Source: Corynebacterium sp. TAE3-ERU12 (GTDB lineage: Bacteria; Actinomycetota; Actinomycetes; Mycobacteriales; Mycobacteriaceae). Taken from it: a stretch of DNA of 64,000 bases. The stretch is from NCBI RefSeq assembly GCF_019209905.1, contig NZ_JAHUTM010000002.1, positions 186,001-250,000 of the forward strand, given 5' to 3'. Position numbers and translations under genes: made by a program. A model generated the notes under the pieces. The model ran no database searches. It was not told the origin of the DNA and saw only the letters and a list, made by a program, of their open reading frames with translations. Every line of letters begins with the position of its first letter. Position 1 is the stretch's first letter. Below are positions 54,668 to 64,000 of the stretch, in pieces.

Positions 54668-55830
54668 GTCTCCCCGCGCCCAGCGCCGAGGACCTTTTCG
54701 GCGTCTACCTGCACGTGCCGTTCTGCGCCACCCGCTGCGGCTACTGCGACTTCAACACCTACACCCCAGGTGAACTGGGTTCGGCGGCCTCCACCGGCAG
54801 CTATCTCGACGCCATCGTCCGGGAACTCGAGATGGGCGCCGCGCAGCTAGAAACACAAGGCCGACTCCGTGCCGCCCAGACGGTGTTTATCGGCGGCGGC
54901 ACCCCCTCACTGCTCGGCGCCACAGGGCTCGCCACGCTCCTGGACGGGGTGCGTAATTCCTTCGGGCTGGCCAAGGGTGCAGAGGTCACCACTGAATCCA
55001 ACCCGGAGTCGACCAGCCCGGAATTTTTCGCAGGCATCCGCGAGGCCGGTTTTAACCGCGTCAGCCTTGGCATGCAGTCGGCGGCTGAACACGTGCTAGC
55101 CACCCTGGATCGCACGCATACCCCAGGCCGGCCGGTAGCTGCTGCCGCCGAGGCGCGCCGCGCCGGCTTTGACCACGTCAACCTGGATCTCATCTACGGC
55201 ACCCCAGGTGAGTCCATGTCCGACCTGGACCGGTCCCTCGAAGCGGTACTCAGCGCCGGGGTGGACCATGTCAGTGCGTATTCCCTCATTGTGGAGCGCG
55301 GCACTGCGATGTACCGCAAGGTCCGTCGCGGCGAGTTGCCGATGCCCGATGATGATGATTTAGCCGACCGCTACGAACGCATTGATGCTGCGCTCAGCCC
55401 GACCGGTTTACGCTGGTACGAGGTGTCTAACTGGGCGCAGCCAGGAGGGGAGTGCCAGCACAATCTGCTGTATTGGCGCGGCGGGGACTGGTGGGGTGCG
55501 GGCCCAGGCGCGCACTCGCATATCAATGGCGCTCGCTTCGCGAATCTCAAACACCCGGCCCGCTATGCGGCCACCATCTCCGAGTCGACGCTGCCGATCA
55601 GCGCTGATGGCGTGGAGACCCTGACCGCCGAACAGCGGCACACCGAAGACGTCATGCTGCGGCTGCGGCTAGCCGAAGGAATGCCGCGCGCGGATTTCAA
55701 TGCCGAGGAATTACCGCGCGTCGATCACCAGATCAACGTCGGCATGCTGGCCGAAACAGACGGCCGCGTACACCTGACTCATCGGGGCCGGCTGCTTGCC
55801 GACGCTATTATCTGCGACATTCTTGTCTAA
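54664..55830 (+). CDS. hemW: Radical SAM heme chaperone HemW
   Basis: A 388-residue coproporphyrinogen-oxidase-like radical SAM protein. The 4Fe-4S motif is C21-x3-C25-x2-C28 (FCATRCGYCDF), with the GGGTPS element and the HemW hallmark HNLLYWRGGDWWGAGPGAHS. HemW delivers heme to target proteins. GTG 54664 overlaps the upstream hypothetical gene by 4 nt. hrcA follows after 58 bp. Confidence 0.94.
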   Translation: MSLPAPSAEDLFGVYLHVPFCATRCGYCDFNTYTPGELGSAASTGSYLDAIVRELEMGAAQLETQGRLRAAQTVFIGGGTPSLLGATGLATLLDGVRNSFGLAKGAEVTTESNPESTSPEFFAGIREAGFNRVSLGMQSAAEHVLATLDRTHTPGRPVAAAAEARRAGFDHVNLDLIYGTPGESMSDLDRSLEAVLSAGVDHVSAYSLIVERGTAMYRKVRRGELPMPDDDDLADRYERIDAALSPTGLRWYEVSNWAQPGGECQHNLLYWRGGDWWGAGPGAHSHINGARFANLKHPARYAATISESTLPISADGVETLTAEQRHTEDVMLRLRLAEGMPRADFNAEELPRVDHQINVGMLAETDGRVHLTHRGRLLADAIICDILV

Positions 55831-55888
55831 CTGACCGGTAAGATACGCACAGACACACCCGCCGCCGACTGGGGGAGGAGAAGCACAG

Positions 55889-56917
55889 ATGTCCAGCACG
55901 ACCGAGCGCCGCCGCAAAGAAGTGCTGCGCGCCATTGTCGCCGACTATGTCGCCTCCCAAGAACCCGTCGGGTCGAAAGCACTGGTAGAGCGGCATAAAC
56001 TTGGTGTATCAAGCGCGACCATCCGCAATGACATGGCCGTGCTGGAAGCCGAAGGATATATCGCCCAGCAGCACGCCTCCTCAGGGCGCATCCCCACCGA
56101 AAAGGGCTACCGCGATTTCGTCGACGGGATCAGCGATATCAAGCCGCTTTCGAGGGCCGAGCGGCAAGCAATCCTGGAATTCCTCGAAGGCGGGGTTGAC
56201 CTTGAGGATGTGCTGCGTCGTTCCGTGGAGCTGCTGTCCCGGCTCACCCGCCAGGTGGCGGTGGTACAGCTGCCGACGCTGCAGGTATCCCGGGTCCGGC
56301 ATGTGGAACTCGTGCCGCTTGCCGACGTGCGACTGCTGCTGGTGCTCATTACTGATACCGGCCGGGTCGAGCAGCGCCATGTGGAACTGGCCGCACCGAT
56401 CGACGCGGAAGATGATGTGCCACGCCTGCGCGCCATGCTCAACCGCGTGCTTGCTGGCAAAACACTGACCGACGCTTCGGTATCCGCAGCGGACCTGGCC
56501 GGCAATGCCCCACCTGACCTACGCGACCCCGTTTTGCGGTGCGCAACTGTGCTCGTCGAAACGCTCATTGAGCGCCCCAGTGACCGACTGATTCTCGCCG
56601 GCGCGTCCAACCTTTCCCGGGTGGATGCGGAATTCCCCGGCGGGCTGCCGTCGGTGTTGGAAGCCCTGGAGAAACAGGTAGTGGTGCTCAAACTGCTCGG
56701 CGCCGCCCGCGACCTGCACCGGGTGCAGGTGTCCATCGGTGAGGAAAACCAGGACGAGAGCCTGCGGGGCACCTCGGTGGTCTCCACTGGCTACGGCACC
56801 GGGGACGCCATTTTGGGGGGATTGGGTGTGGTTGGACCAACTTCTATGGACTACCGGGGAACAATGACGTCGGTCGCCGCTGTTGCACGGTATGTCGGGA
56901 TGGTCCTCGGGGAGTGA
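55889..56917 (+). CDS. hrcA: Heat-inducible transcription repressor HrcA
   Basis: A 342-residue repressor. The N-terminal winged helix ([41 protein letters not shown]) is followed by the GAF-like regulatory domain and the family C-terminus [19 protein letters not shown]. It normally binds CIRCE (TTAGCACTC-N9-GAGTGCTAA) at groES/groEL genes. No CIRCE element is visible upstream of this gene or of dnaJ. GGGGGAGGAGAA precedes ATG 55889. Confidence 0.96.
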   Translation: MSSTTERRRKEVLRAIVADYVASQEPVGSKALVERHKLGVSSATIRNDMAVLEAEGYIAQQHASSGRIPTEKGYRDFVDGISDIKPLSRAERQAILEFLEGGVDLEDVLRRSVELLSRLTRQVAVVQLPTLQVSRVRHVELVPLADVRLLLVLITDTGRVEQRHVELAAPIDAEDDVPRLRAMLNRVLAGKTLTDASVSAADLAGNAPPDLRDPVLRCATVLVETLIERPSDRLILAGASNLSRVDAEFPGGLPSVLEALEKQVVVLKLLGAARDLHRVQVSIGEENQDESLRGTSVVSTGYGTGDAILGGLGVVGPTSMDYRGTMTSVAAVARYVGMVLGE

Positions 56918-57026
56918 TCTCCGCCCAGAATTATTTACCCGCCGCAGGGCCCGCGTAGGGTAACTGTGCGCAAGGCCGGGGGAACCTGGCTGAACACTTG
57001 CAATCAAGCAGAGGAAGTAACTGACG

Positions 57027-58166
57027 TTGGCGCGTGACTACTACAGCATCCTTGGCGTCGGCAAAGACGCCTCCGATGGAGAGATTAAAAAGGCGTACCG
57101 AAAGCTGGCGCTGAAATATCACCCGGACCGCAACCCGGATGATGAAGAAGCAGCAGCCCGGTTCCGTGATGTCTCCGACGCTTATGAAGTGCTGTCGGAC
57201 CCGAATAAGCGGCGTATTGCCGATATGGGTGGCGACCCGTTGGACAACAGCGGCGGCATGCCAGGCGGTGGCGCCGGAGGTTTCGGTGGTTCGGGTTTCG
57301 GCGGTGGTCTCGGAGACGTGTTCGAGGCCTTCTTCGGGAATGGCGGCGGTGGCCGTCAAAAAAGATCACGCGTGCAAAACGGCGCCGACGCGCTGCTCGG
57401 TATAAAGCTCGATTTGGCTGAGTGCTACACGGGTGTGCGCAAACCCATCACTGTCGACACCGCCGTGCTGTGCAAAGACTGCGAAGGCACCGGGTCAAAA
57501 ACCAAAGCCAAGGCCACAACCTGTGGTGAATGCCAAGGAGCCGGCGAAATCCAGCAGGTGCAGCGCTCCTTCCTGGGTAACGTGATGACCTCCCGGCCCT
57601 GTGCGGCATGTATGGGCACCGGCGAAGTCGTGCCCGACCCGTGCCCGGAATGCGGTGGTGATGGCCGGGTCCGCGCCCGCCGCGAACTCACCGTCAATAT
57701 TCCCGCCGGTGTTTCTGAGGGCATGCGCATCCGCATGGCCGGCCAGGGTGAGGTCGGCCCCGGCGGCGGCCCATCCGGTGACCTCTACGTCGAGGTGCAG
57801 GTCGAACAGCACCCGGTTTTCCAGCGCGAGGGCGATAACCTACACGTCAACGTCCACGTGCCAATGGTCGACGCGGCCCTGGGAACCGAGGTGCACCTGA
57901 ATAACCTCGTCGATGAACAGCTCAACGTCACCATTGAGCCCGGCGCCCAGCCCGGCGACCGGGTCCGGCTCAACGGCGCTGGCATGCCGCGCCTGCGCGG
58001 TGAAGGCAACGGCGACCTCGTCGCCCACGTCGATGTCAGCGTGCCCACGAAACTGGATGCGAAATCCCGCGAACTGCTGGAGAAACTGCGCGACCACCGC
58101 GGCGAAAACTCCACCGTGGCCGATGGTAAATCCCACCGCGGTTTCTTCTCCCGGTTCCGCCGCTAG
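57027..58166 (+). CDS. dnaJ: Chaperone protein DnaJ (second DnaJ)
   Basis: A 379-residue type I Hsp40. The J domain holds HPD (LKYHPDRNP), followed by a Gly/Phe-rich region (about 75-110). Four zinc-finger repeats come next ([32 protein letters not shown]), then the C-terminal substrate-binding domains and an [11 protein letters not shown] end. It stimulates DnaK ATPase. The position after hrcA is that of the DnaJ2 copy in actinobacteria. TTG 57027 is the start, with GAGGAAG upstream. Confidence 0.95.
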   Translation: MARDYYSILGVGKDASDGEIKKAYRKLALKYHPDRNPDDEEAAARFRDVSDAYEVLSDPNKRRIADMGGDPLDNSGGMPGGGAGGFGGSGFGGGLGDVFEAFFGNGGGGRQKRSRVQNGADALLGIKLDLAECYTGVRKPITVDTAVLCKDCEGTGSKTKAKATTCGECQGAGEIQQVQRSFLGNVMTSRPCAACMGTGEVVPDPCPECGGDGRVRARRELTVNIPAGVSEGMRIRMAGQGEVGPGGGPSGDLYVEVQVEQHPVFQREGDNLHVNVHVPMVDAALGTEVHLNNLVDEQLNVTIEPGAQPGDRVRLNGAGMPRLRGEGNGDLVAHVDVSVPTKLDAKSRELLEKLRDHRGENSTVADGKSHRGFFSRFRR

Positions 58167-58178
58167 GCCCGCAGACCG

Positions 58179-58931
58179 ATGAGCCTGCCGCTTTTTATCG
58201 CCGAAACCGAGCTGCCCGAGGTGGGCTGCCAGGTGCAGCTCACCGGCGCCGAAGGTCGCCATGCGGCCACCGTGCGCCGCATTGAGGTCGGCGAGGAAAT
58301 ACTCATCGCCGACGGCCAGGGCGGTTGTGTGCGTGCCGAAGCTGTCACCGTCGGCAAGCACGATCTCAGCGCAACGGTGCGCCACAAGTGGCAGGAACCG
58401 CAACCTGCCCCACGGGTGACGGTGGTCCAAGCACTCCCGAAATCCGCGCACGCGGAACTGGCCGTTGACCAGGCCGTGCAGGCCGGCGCCGACGAGATTG
58501 TGCCGTGGGCGGCGCAGCGGTGCATCACCCGCTGGCAAGGCGCTAAGGCCACCAAAGCTCGCGATAAATGGCGCACAACTGCCGCCGCGGCGGCCAAACA
58601 GTCCCGCCGCGCATGGATTCCGCAGGTCACTGAGCAGGTCAGTGGGAAACAACTCTGCGCGCTGGTGGCGGAGAAAACCGCCGCCGGTGCTATCGCCGTG
58701 GTCCTGCATGAGTCCGCGACCGACGGTTTCGCCGAAGCGATCGCCGGCGCTGATGAAGCCAGCGACGTGCTGCTGATTATCGGCCCCGAAGGTGGAGTCA
58801 GTGATACCGAACTCGCCGAACTCACTGCCGCCGGGGCGCGCACAGCTGTGCTTGGCCCCACCGTGTTGCGCACCTCAGCTGCCGCCGCAGTAGCCCTGGG
58901 GGCGCTGGGCGTGCTCACCCAACGGTGGTAG
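58179..58931 (+). CDS. rsmE: 16S rRNA (uracil1498-N3)-methyltransferase
   Basis: A 250-residue SPOUT-class enzyme. The PUA-like N-terminal domain (about 1-70: GAEGRHAATVRRIEVGEEI) leads to the knotted methyltransferase domain with AAAAAKQSRRAWIPQV, LLIIGPEGGVSDTELAELTAAGA and LGPTVLRTSAAAAVAL. It methylates U1498 of 16S rRNA with SAM. It starts 12 bp after dnaJ. The one antisense copy of the 11-mer motif lies here (58349-58359). Confidence 0.95.
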   Translation: MSLPLFIAETELPEVGCQVQLTGAEGRHAATVRRIEVGEEILIADGQGGCVRAEAVTVGKHDLSATVRHKWQEPQPAPRVTVVQALPKSAHAELAVDQAVQAGADEIVPWAAQRCITRWQGAKATKARDKWRTTAAAAAKQSRRAWIPQVTEQVSGKQLCALVAEKTAAGAIAVVLHESATDGFAEAIAGADEASDVLLIIGPEGGVSDTELAELTAAGARTAVLGPTVLRTSAAAAVALGALGVLTQRW

Positions 58932-58970
58932 CCCAGCTATCTGACCTAGAATCAGGCCTAATACCGCGGC

Positions 58971-60065
58971 ATGAGCCGCATCGCCAAAGAATTGAGGAAC
59001 CCGATCCGAGTGACGGACGACCACACTGCTGCCGACCCCGCCGAGGCGCCCCCAACCGCGCCGCAAGCAATCCTGGACCTAGACCCGCAGCTCAGTCCGG
59101 TCATTCTAGGGCCGGCCGACCGTAACCTGCGCCAGCTGGAGAACCTCCTATCCGCCGATATCCACGTCCGCGGTAGCCGAGTGCGGCTGACCGGCCGGGC
59201 CGAATACGTCAGCCAAGGCGTGCGGGTTTTTCGTGAGCTCGAGAATATGGCCCGCCGCGGCCATGAACTCTCCCGCGAGTCGGTGGTCCGCGCCGTCGAA
59301 CTGGTCAGCCAAGACATCCCCGGTGTTTCCCCCACGGAGGTGCTGGCCAGCGACATCATTTCCCGCAAGGGCAAAGTGGTGCGGCCAAAAACCTTAGGGC
59401 AGAAACGCTATGTCGACGCCATTGATGACAACACCGTCATCTTCGGGATCGGCCCGGCGGGTACCGGTAAGACCTACTTGGCGATGGCCAAGGCTGTGCA
59501 GGCCCTGCAGCGCAAGGAAGTGCAGCGCATTATCCTCACCCGCCCGGCGGTCGAGGCCGGCGAAAACCTGGGCTTTTTGCCCGGCACCCTGCACGACAAA
59601 ATCGACCCCTACCTGCGGCCGCTTCATGACGCTTTGCGCGACATGATGGACCCCGAGCTCATCCCGAAGCTGATGGAGGCCGGTGTGATTGAGGTCGCCC
59701 CGCTGGCATATATGCGCGGCCGCACCCTCAATGACGCTTTCATCATCCTCGATGAGGCGCAGAACACCACCCCGGCGCAGATGAAAATGTTCCTCACCCG
59801 GTTGGGCTTCGGCTCCACAATGGTCATCACCGGTGATGCCACCCAGGTGGACTTGCCCGGTGGGCAGCGTTCCGGGTTGAACCTGGTGCGCAAGATCCTG
59901 CCTGGATTAGACGGTATTGCGTTTGCGGAACTGGATGCCGAAGATGTGGTGCGCCACCGCCTGGTGTCTGCAATCGTGGGGGCCTACGACGACTGGGACG
60001 CCGAAGAACGCCGCCAAGAACAAGCGCGCCGACGCGGCCGCACGAACGACAGGATGGGTAGTTGA
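58971..60065 (+). CDS. PhoH family ATPase (YbeZ/PhoL type)
   Basis: A 364-residue protein. A KH-like N-terminal part ([22 protein letters not shown]) precedes the PhoH ATPase domain with Walker [15 protein letters not shown] and Walker [16 protein letters not shown] plus [13 protein letters not shown]. It works with YbeY in ribosome and rRNA quality control by family and operon context. It overlaps ybeY by 4 nt. Confidence 0.94.
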   Translation: MSRIAKELRNPIRVTDDHTAADPAEAPPTAPQAILDLDPQLSPVILGPADRNLRQLENLLSADIHVRGSRVRLTGRAEYVSQGVRVFRELENMARRGHELSRESVVRAVELVSQDIPGVSPTEVLASDIISRKGKVVRPKTLGQKRYVDAIDDNTVIFGIGPAGTGKTYLAMAKAVQALQRKEVQRIILTRPAVEAGENLGFLPGTLHDKIDPYLRPLHDALRDMMDPELIPKLMEAGVIEVAPLAYMRGRTLNDAFIILDEAQNTTPAQMKMFLTRLGFGSTMVITGDATQVDLPGGQRSGLNLVRKILPGLDGIAFAELDAEDVVRHRLVSAIVGAYDDWDAEERRQEQARRRGRTNDRMGS

Positions 60066-60613
60066 GCATCGAAGTTTTTAATGAATCCGGCGCCGGCATT
60101 AACGAGGAATCCCTCATTGATGTCGCCCGCTATGCGCTAGGCCGGATGGATGTGCACCCCGACGCGGAGCTGTCTATTCACCTCGTCGACGAAGACACCA
60201 TCGCTGACCTGCACGTGCGTTGGCTGGATTTGCCGGGGCCGACTGATGTGATGAGCTTCCCGATGGATGAACTCACCCCAGGTTCGGGGCGTCCCGACGC
60301 CGCCGCTCCTGGCCCATCAATGCTGGGCGATATTGTGTTGTGCCCCGATTTCGCCGCCGGCCAGGCCACTCGTGCCGGCCACCCGCTGTCGCATGAATTG
60401 GTGCTGCTGACTGTGCATGGTGTGCTGCACCTGCTGGGCTACGACCATGTCGATGCCGCTGAGGAAAAGCGCATGTTTGCCTTGCAGAACGGGCTGCTGG
60501 CGGATTGGTATGACGATATTGATCGCCGTGGCGTGGATTTCCCGGATAAGCCGGTCAGCCCCGGCGCATTCCCCACTGCCGCCGATCGCGCCGCGCTCGA
60601 TGAGGAGCGATAA
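60062..60613 (+). CDS. ybeY: Endoribonuclease/rRNA maturation factor YbeY
   Basis: A 183-residue metalloprotein with the UPF0054 zinc site H-G-x2-H-x5-H ([11 protein letters not shown]) and the conserved start of the fold (DVMSFPMDE). It processes 16S rRNA and helps ribosome quality control. TTG 60062 overlaps the phoH stop. A C-terminal extension of about 35 residues after the core is usual for actinobacteria. Confidence 0.95.
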   Translation: MSIEVFNESGAGINEESLIDVARYALGRMDVHPDAELSIHLVDEDTIADLHVRWLDLPGPTDVMSFPMDELTPGSGRPDAAAPGPSMLGDIVLCPDFAAGQATRAGHPLSHELVLLTVHGVLHLLGYDHVDAAEEKRMFALQNGLLADWYDDIDRRGVDFPDKPVSPGAFPTAADRAALDEER

Positions 60614-60615
60614 CT

Positions 60616-62007
60616 GTGGGTGAACATATCTGGATCATTGTGATCGCGGTCGTCATGCTGCTGATGGGCGCGGTGGTCAACACTCTTGAAGTGGCGGTGA
60701 AATCACTGTCGCGGGCTCGGGTGCAGCAGCTGTTGGAGGACGAACGCGCCGGGGCGGCCTCGCTGTTGCGGGTGCTGGATTCTCGGGCGCGTTATGTCAA
60801 CCTGTTGGTGCTTAGCCGCACATTCTTTTCCGTTACCGGCTCGGTGCTGGTGACCAGCCTGATGTTGGAGCTGTTTGGCGCCAGCGTGCAGGCACTGGTG
60901 GGCATCATTGTGGTGATGACCCTTTTCGCCTTCCTTATTTTGGGCGTGGTCTCCCGCTCGATGGGTCGCCAGAACCCGTACACGGTGGCTCTGGTAGCCG
61001 CCATGCCCTTAGGCGCGCTGCTGGCCCTATTCGGGCCGATTGAGAAATTGCTGATCTGGATCGGCAAGATCATCACCCCTGGTGGTGGCCTCCGCGAGGG
61101 GCCGTTCTCCTCAGAGGTGGAGCTGCGCGAGATGGTCGATATCGCCCAGGAGCGCGGCATTGTGCACACCGATGAGCGCCGCATGATCCAGTCCGTATTC
61201 GACCTGGCATCGACCTCGGCGCGGGCGGTGATGGTGCCCCGCCCTGAGATGGTGTGGATCGAAGATGACGCCACCGCGGATCTGGCAACACGGTTGTGTG
61301 TGCGCTCCGGCCACTCCCGTATTCCCGTGATTGGTGATGGCGCGGATGACATCGTCGGCGTGGTGTATTTGAAGGACTTGGTGGCCCACCAGCCCAAGGG
61401 TTCGGACCAGGCGCCGCCGCCGGTGCGCAATATTATGCGGGACCCGTTGTTCGTCCCGGACTCGAAGTCCCTGGATTCGCTGCTGGACCAGATGCAGCGC
61501 ACCCGTATCCATATCGCCATTTTGATTGATGAATACGGCGGTGTGGCTGGGCTTATCTCCATTGAGGACATCCTGGAGGAAATCGTCGGCGAAATCGCCG
61601 ATGAGTACGACAGTGAAGAAGTCGCCCCGATCACCGAGCTGGGCCCCGGTAAGTACCGTGTGGTGGCCCGGCTTGGCCTGCATGAGCTGGTGGAACTCTA
61701 CGATGAGCAGCTCGATGTGGAAGTGAAATTCGACGATGAGGTGCTCGATGAGGTCGATACTGTCTCTGGGCTGCTTGCCTATGGGCTGGGCAAGGTGCCG
61801 CTGCCGGGTTCTGATGTCACCATCGCGGGCCTGGAGTTGATTGCCGAAGGCGGTGAGGACCGCCGGGGCCGGATGCGTGTCGATACTGTTGTGGTGAGCC
61901 TGCTGGATACTCCAGTAAGCACCGACGGCGGCTCCGTCACAATAAGCCAGTCCGGCACCGATAATGAGCATGACCATAGTGACCACGACCAGGAAGATCA
62001 CCGATGA
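60616..62007 (+). CDS. CNNM/CBS-domain hemolysin-family membrane protein (CorC/HlyC-like)
   Basis: A 463-residue protein. The N-terminal CNNM (DUF21) domain has about four transmembrane helices to residue 155. A CBS pair follows (VMVPRPEMVWI, SRIPVIGDGADDIVGVVYLKDLV; IHIAILIDEYGGVAGLISIEDILEEIVGEI). A CorC_HlyC domain comes after it, then a His/Asp-rich tail (DNEHDHSDHDQEDH) that may bind metal. It is probably a magnesium or divalent-cation transporter or its regulator. It overlaps era by 4 nt. Confidence 0.9.
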   Translation: MGEHIWIIVIAVVMLLMGAVVNTLEVAVKSLSRARVQQLLEDERAGAASLLRVLDSRARYVNLLVLSRTFFSVTGSVLVTSLMLELFGASVQALVGIIVVMTLFAFLILGVVSRSMGRQNPYTVALVAAMPLGALLALFGPIEKLLIWIGKIITPGGGLREGPFSSEVELREMVDIAQERGIVHTDERRMIQSVFDLASTSARAVMVPRPEMVWIEDDATADLATRLCVRSGHSRIPVIGDGADDIVGVVYLKDLVAHQPKGSDQAPPPVRNIMRDPLFVPDSKSLDSLLDQMQRTRIHIAILIDEYGGVAGLISIEDILEEIVGEIADEYDSEEVAPITELGPGKYRVVARLGLHELVELYDEQLDVEVKFDDEVLDEVDTVSGLLAYGLGKVPLPGSDVTIAGLELIAEGGEDRRGRMRVDTVVVSLLDTPVSTDGGSVTISQSGTDNEHDHSDHDQEDHR

Positions 62008-62933
62008 GCGAGTCCACTGACCCATTTGCCGCACCCGAGGGACACCGCTCCGGTTTTGTCTCTATTGTGGGCCGGCCTAATACCGGCAAGTCCACGTTGA
62101 CCAATGCGTTGGTGGGGCAGAAGATCGCCATTACCGCCGACCAGCCGGAGACGACCCGGCACGCGGTGCGTGGTGTGGTGCATCGCCCTGATTGCCAGAT
62201 CATTGTGGTCGACACCCCGGGCCTGCATAAGCCCCGCAAGCTCATTGGCCAGCGCCTCAATGACGCGGTCCATGAGGCCTATACCGACGTCGATCTCATT
62301 GCTCTGGCGGTGCCTGCCGACGAAAAGATCGGCCCTGGTGACCGCTGGATTTTGGAGACGGTGCGGCGCGAAGCCCCGAATACTCAACTGTTGGGGTTGG
62401 TGACCAAGACCGATGCTGCCGGCCGCGATGCGGTAGCCAGTCAGTTGATGGCCCTGCATGAGTTGCTGGGCCCGGATGTGGAATTGGTGCCGGTCTCCAG
62501 TGAGTCGGGGGAGAACCTGGACACCCTGGTCGAGGTGATTGCCCGGCATTTGCCGGAGGGGCCGAAGTTCTACCCCAGTGACCATGTCACCGATGAGGAC
62601 ACTGAAACCCGCATTGCGGAGCTTATTCGCGAGGCCGCCCTGGGTGGTTTGCGTGATGAGTTGCCGCATTCCGTGGCTGTTGAGGTCGATGAGATTCTGC
62701 CTGATGAGTCCCGCAAGGGCCTTACTGATATTCACGCTGTGATTTATGTGGAACGCCCGGGCCAGAAGCTCATTTTGATGGGTAAGGACGGCAAGCGGAT
62801 GAAGTCCACGGTGCGTAAGGCCCGTGCCGAGATCATGGACCTGCTGGGCACCAATATTTATCTTGACCTGCGCATGAAGGTGCTCAAGGATTGGCAGTCC
62901 GACCCGAAGTCGCTGGGCCGATTGGGTTTCTAG
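62004..62933 (+). CDS. era: GTPase Era
   Basis: A 309-residue GTPase for 30S subunit assembly. G1 is GRPNTGKST (residues 23-31), G2 in the TTRHA stretch, G3 DTPG and G4 TKTD. The C-terminal KH domain (VAVEVDEI, VYVERPGQKLILMGKDGKRMK) binds the 3' end of 16S rRNA. ATG 62004 overlaps the previous stop. The gene sits in the conserved ybeY-hlyC-era-recO series. Confidence 0.97.
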   Translation: MSESTDPFAAPEGHRSGFVSIVGRPNTGKSTLTNALVGQKIAITADQPETTRHAVRGVVHRPDCQIIVVDTPGLHKPRKLIGQRLNDAVHEAYTDVDLIALAVPADEKIGPGDRWILETVRREAPNTQLLGLVTKTDAAGRDAVASQLMALHELLGPDVELVPVSSESGENLDTLVEVIARHLPEGPKFYPSDHVTDEDTETRIAELIREAALGGLRDELPHSVAVEVDEILPDESRKGLTDIHAVIYVERPGQKLILMGKDGKRMKSTVRKARAEIMDLLGTNIYLDLRMKVLKDWQSDPKSLGRLGF

Positions 62934-62939
62934 CCCACT

Positions 62940-63740
62940 ATGGCGCGCCCGTTTAGCGATCGTGCCGTGGTGGTGCGCCGCTACGACCTTGGCGAAGCTG
63001 ACCGCATTATTGTCCTTTTGACCAGGACCAATGGGCTGGTGCGGGCGGTTGCTAAAGGTGTGCGCCGCGCCCAGTCGCGGTTCGGTTCCCGGCTGAGCCC
63101 GTTTGTCGAAACTGAGGTGCAGCTCTACCCGGGCCGTAATCTGCACACCATCACCACCGCCGACACATTGCGTACCTGGGCCGCGCCGATTGTCGACGAC
63201 TACGCCCGATATACCTGCGCCTGCGCGGTGTTAGAGACCTCTGAGCGGCTCTGTGGGGAGGAAGAACCCCAGCCGGAGCTTTATGACTTAACCTGCCGTA
63301 GTCTGGCGATGCTTGCCGACGGTGACGCCGCCGCGGCGCAGCCGGAGGCGGTGCTGTGTGCCCATTTATTGCAGGCCATGCGGATCGCCGGGTGGGAGCC
63401 CAGCCTGTTCAACTGCGCCCAGTGCGGCAAGCCGGGCCCGCACCACGCGTTTAGCCCCGCAGCTGGGGGAGCGGTGTGCGTGGAGTGCCGACCGCCGGGT
63501 GCGGCCACACCGCCTACTGAGGTGCTGCGGCTGATGTGGTGGTTATTGAATGACAAACTCGACGCGGTGGCTGCTGCCAGCCAGGACCCCGGTTTCGGGC
63601 ATCTGTTGTCCACGGCGCGCAATCTGACTGTGGCGCACTTGCAGTGGCATATTGGCCGCCGGGTGGCGGCTTTGGAATTGGCTGATCCACGGTGGCAGCG
63701 CGGTAGTGCGCCCACATCTGGTGGCGCCGCTCCGGCATGA
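62940..63740 (+). CDS. recO: DNA repair protein RecO
   Basis: A 266-residue recombination mediator that loads RecA with RecF/RecR. The N-terminal OB fold ([23 protein letters not shown]) is followed by a helical domain and a zinc-finger with C159, C162, C180 and C183 ([15 protein letters not shown]). It starts 6 bp after era. The sense strand carries one dispersed 11-mer at 63311. Confidence 0.95.
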   Translation: MARPFSDRAVVVRRYDLGEADRIIVLLTRTNGLVRAVAKGVRRAQSRFGSRLSPFVETEVQLYPGRNLHTITTADTLRTWAAPIVDDYARYTCACAVLETSERLCGEEEPQPELYDLTCRSLAMLADGDAAAAQPEAVLCAHLLQAMRIAGWEPSLFNCAQCGKPGPHHAFSPAAGGAVCVECRPPGAATPPTEVLRLMWWLLNDKLDAVAAASQDPGFGHLLSTARNLTVAHLQWHIGRRVAALELADPRWQRGSAPTSGGAAPA

Positions 63741-64000
63741 TGGGAGGGGTGAGCACTTCTAACGCAGCCCCCTTCGACCCGTATGACCTGACTGCGCCGT
63801 TGCATCCGCCGGTGCCGGAACAGTTCGTGCCGGACCATATTGCGCTGGTCATGGACGGTAATGGCCGGTGGGCGAAAAACCGTGGGATGGCCCGTACTGA
63901 GGGGCATAAGCGCGGCGAGGCGGTGTTGATGAACTGTGTCGACGCCTGCCTGGAAATGGGTGTCAGCCACCTGTCGGCCTACGCTTTTTCGACGGAAAAC
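63737..64000 (+). CDS. uppS: Isoprenyl transferase (undecaprenyl/decaprenyl diphosphate synthase), cut by window edge
   Basis: The first 88 codons of a cis-prenyltransferase. The diagnostic start of the catalytic domain is present: [19 protein letters not shown], then [21 protein letters not shown] and [10 protein letters not shown]. The Asp of MDGNGRW is catalytic. It makes the long-chain polyprenyl diphosphate carrier for cell-wall synthesis. ATG 63737 overlaps the recO stop; in-frame ATG 63740 and GTG 63749 are alternatives. The rest lies beyond the window. Confidence 0.95.
   Translation, partial: MMGGVSTSNAAPFDPYDLTAPLHPPVPEQFVPDHIALVMDGNGRWAKNRGMARTEGHKRGEAVLMNCVDACLEMGVSHLSAYAFSTEN

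Overview
The window is chromosomal DNA from a GC-rich Actinobacterium, almost certainly a Corynebacterium or very close relative. The evidence is the gene content and order: a lipid-droplet-associated protein gene and a DUF6542 gene next to xseA, the MetP/MetS methionine importer pair, a hmuTUV-hmuO heme operon with a DtxR-like box, treS-mak plus malQ, and the hemW-hrcA-dnaJ-rsmE-phoH-ybeY-era-recO-uppS housekeeping run. GTG and TTG starts and 1-4 nt gene overlaps are frequent. No rRNA, tRNA, CRISPR array or intact insertion sequence was seen.

Layout. 1-7262: xseA (cut by the window edge), envelope and transport genes on the minus strand, then ychF on the plus strand. 7263 to about 19500: an accessory defence island inserted exactly at the 3' end of ychF. 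It holds a frameshifted HARE-HTH/GIY-YIG gene, a TIGR02391 (Hypoth_ymh) gene, a decayed glyoxalase gene, an RloC/PrrC-like AAA ATPase with a candidate anticodon-nuclease triad, and a complete type I restriction-modification operon (hsdM-hsdS-hsdR). The 25 bp ychF 3' end is repeated just before hsdM, and an about 187 bp direct repeat, each copy ending in an intact or decayed version of that ychF end, separates the parts. This looks like stepwise accretion of modules at one attachment site. No recombinase is encoded here.

19508-34069: core and accessory metabolism (acyl-CoA ligase, K+/H+-type antiporter operon, GuaB1 GMP reductase, nicotinamidase) and an iron-regulated heme uptake and degradation operon. 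34247-43564: a BCCT osmolyte carrier, a hydroxyacyl-CoA dehydrogenase, a secreted acid phosphatase, and a glycerolipid cluster (AGPS-like flavoprotein, glpD, diacylglycerol kinase). 43640-44020: a cysteine-rich leader-peptide-like mini-ORF followed by a 48-codon ORF. 44044-53877: alpha-glucan and trehalose metabolism (mak, treS, malQ), an esterase, several tiny membrane proteins and a long-chain acyl-CoA ligase. 53984-64000: the hemW to uppS housekeeping run.

Two observations stand out. First, the tandem att/repeat architecture at ychF. Second, the exact 11-mer GCTTGCCGACG occurs 17 times by my reading in the window, where about 0.03 copies are expected at equal base frequencies. None of these copies lies in the island, and 15 of the 16 that fall inside genes are in the sense orientation.
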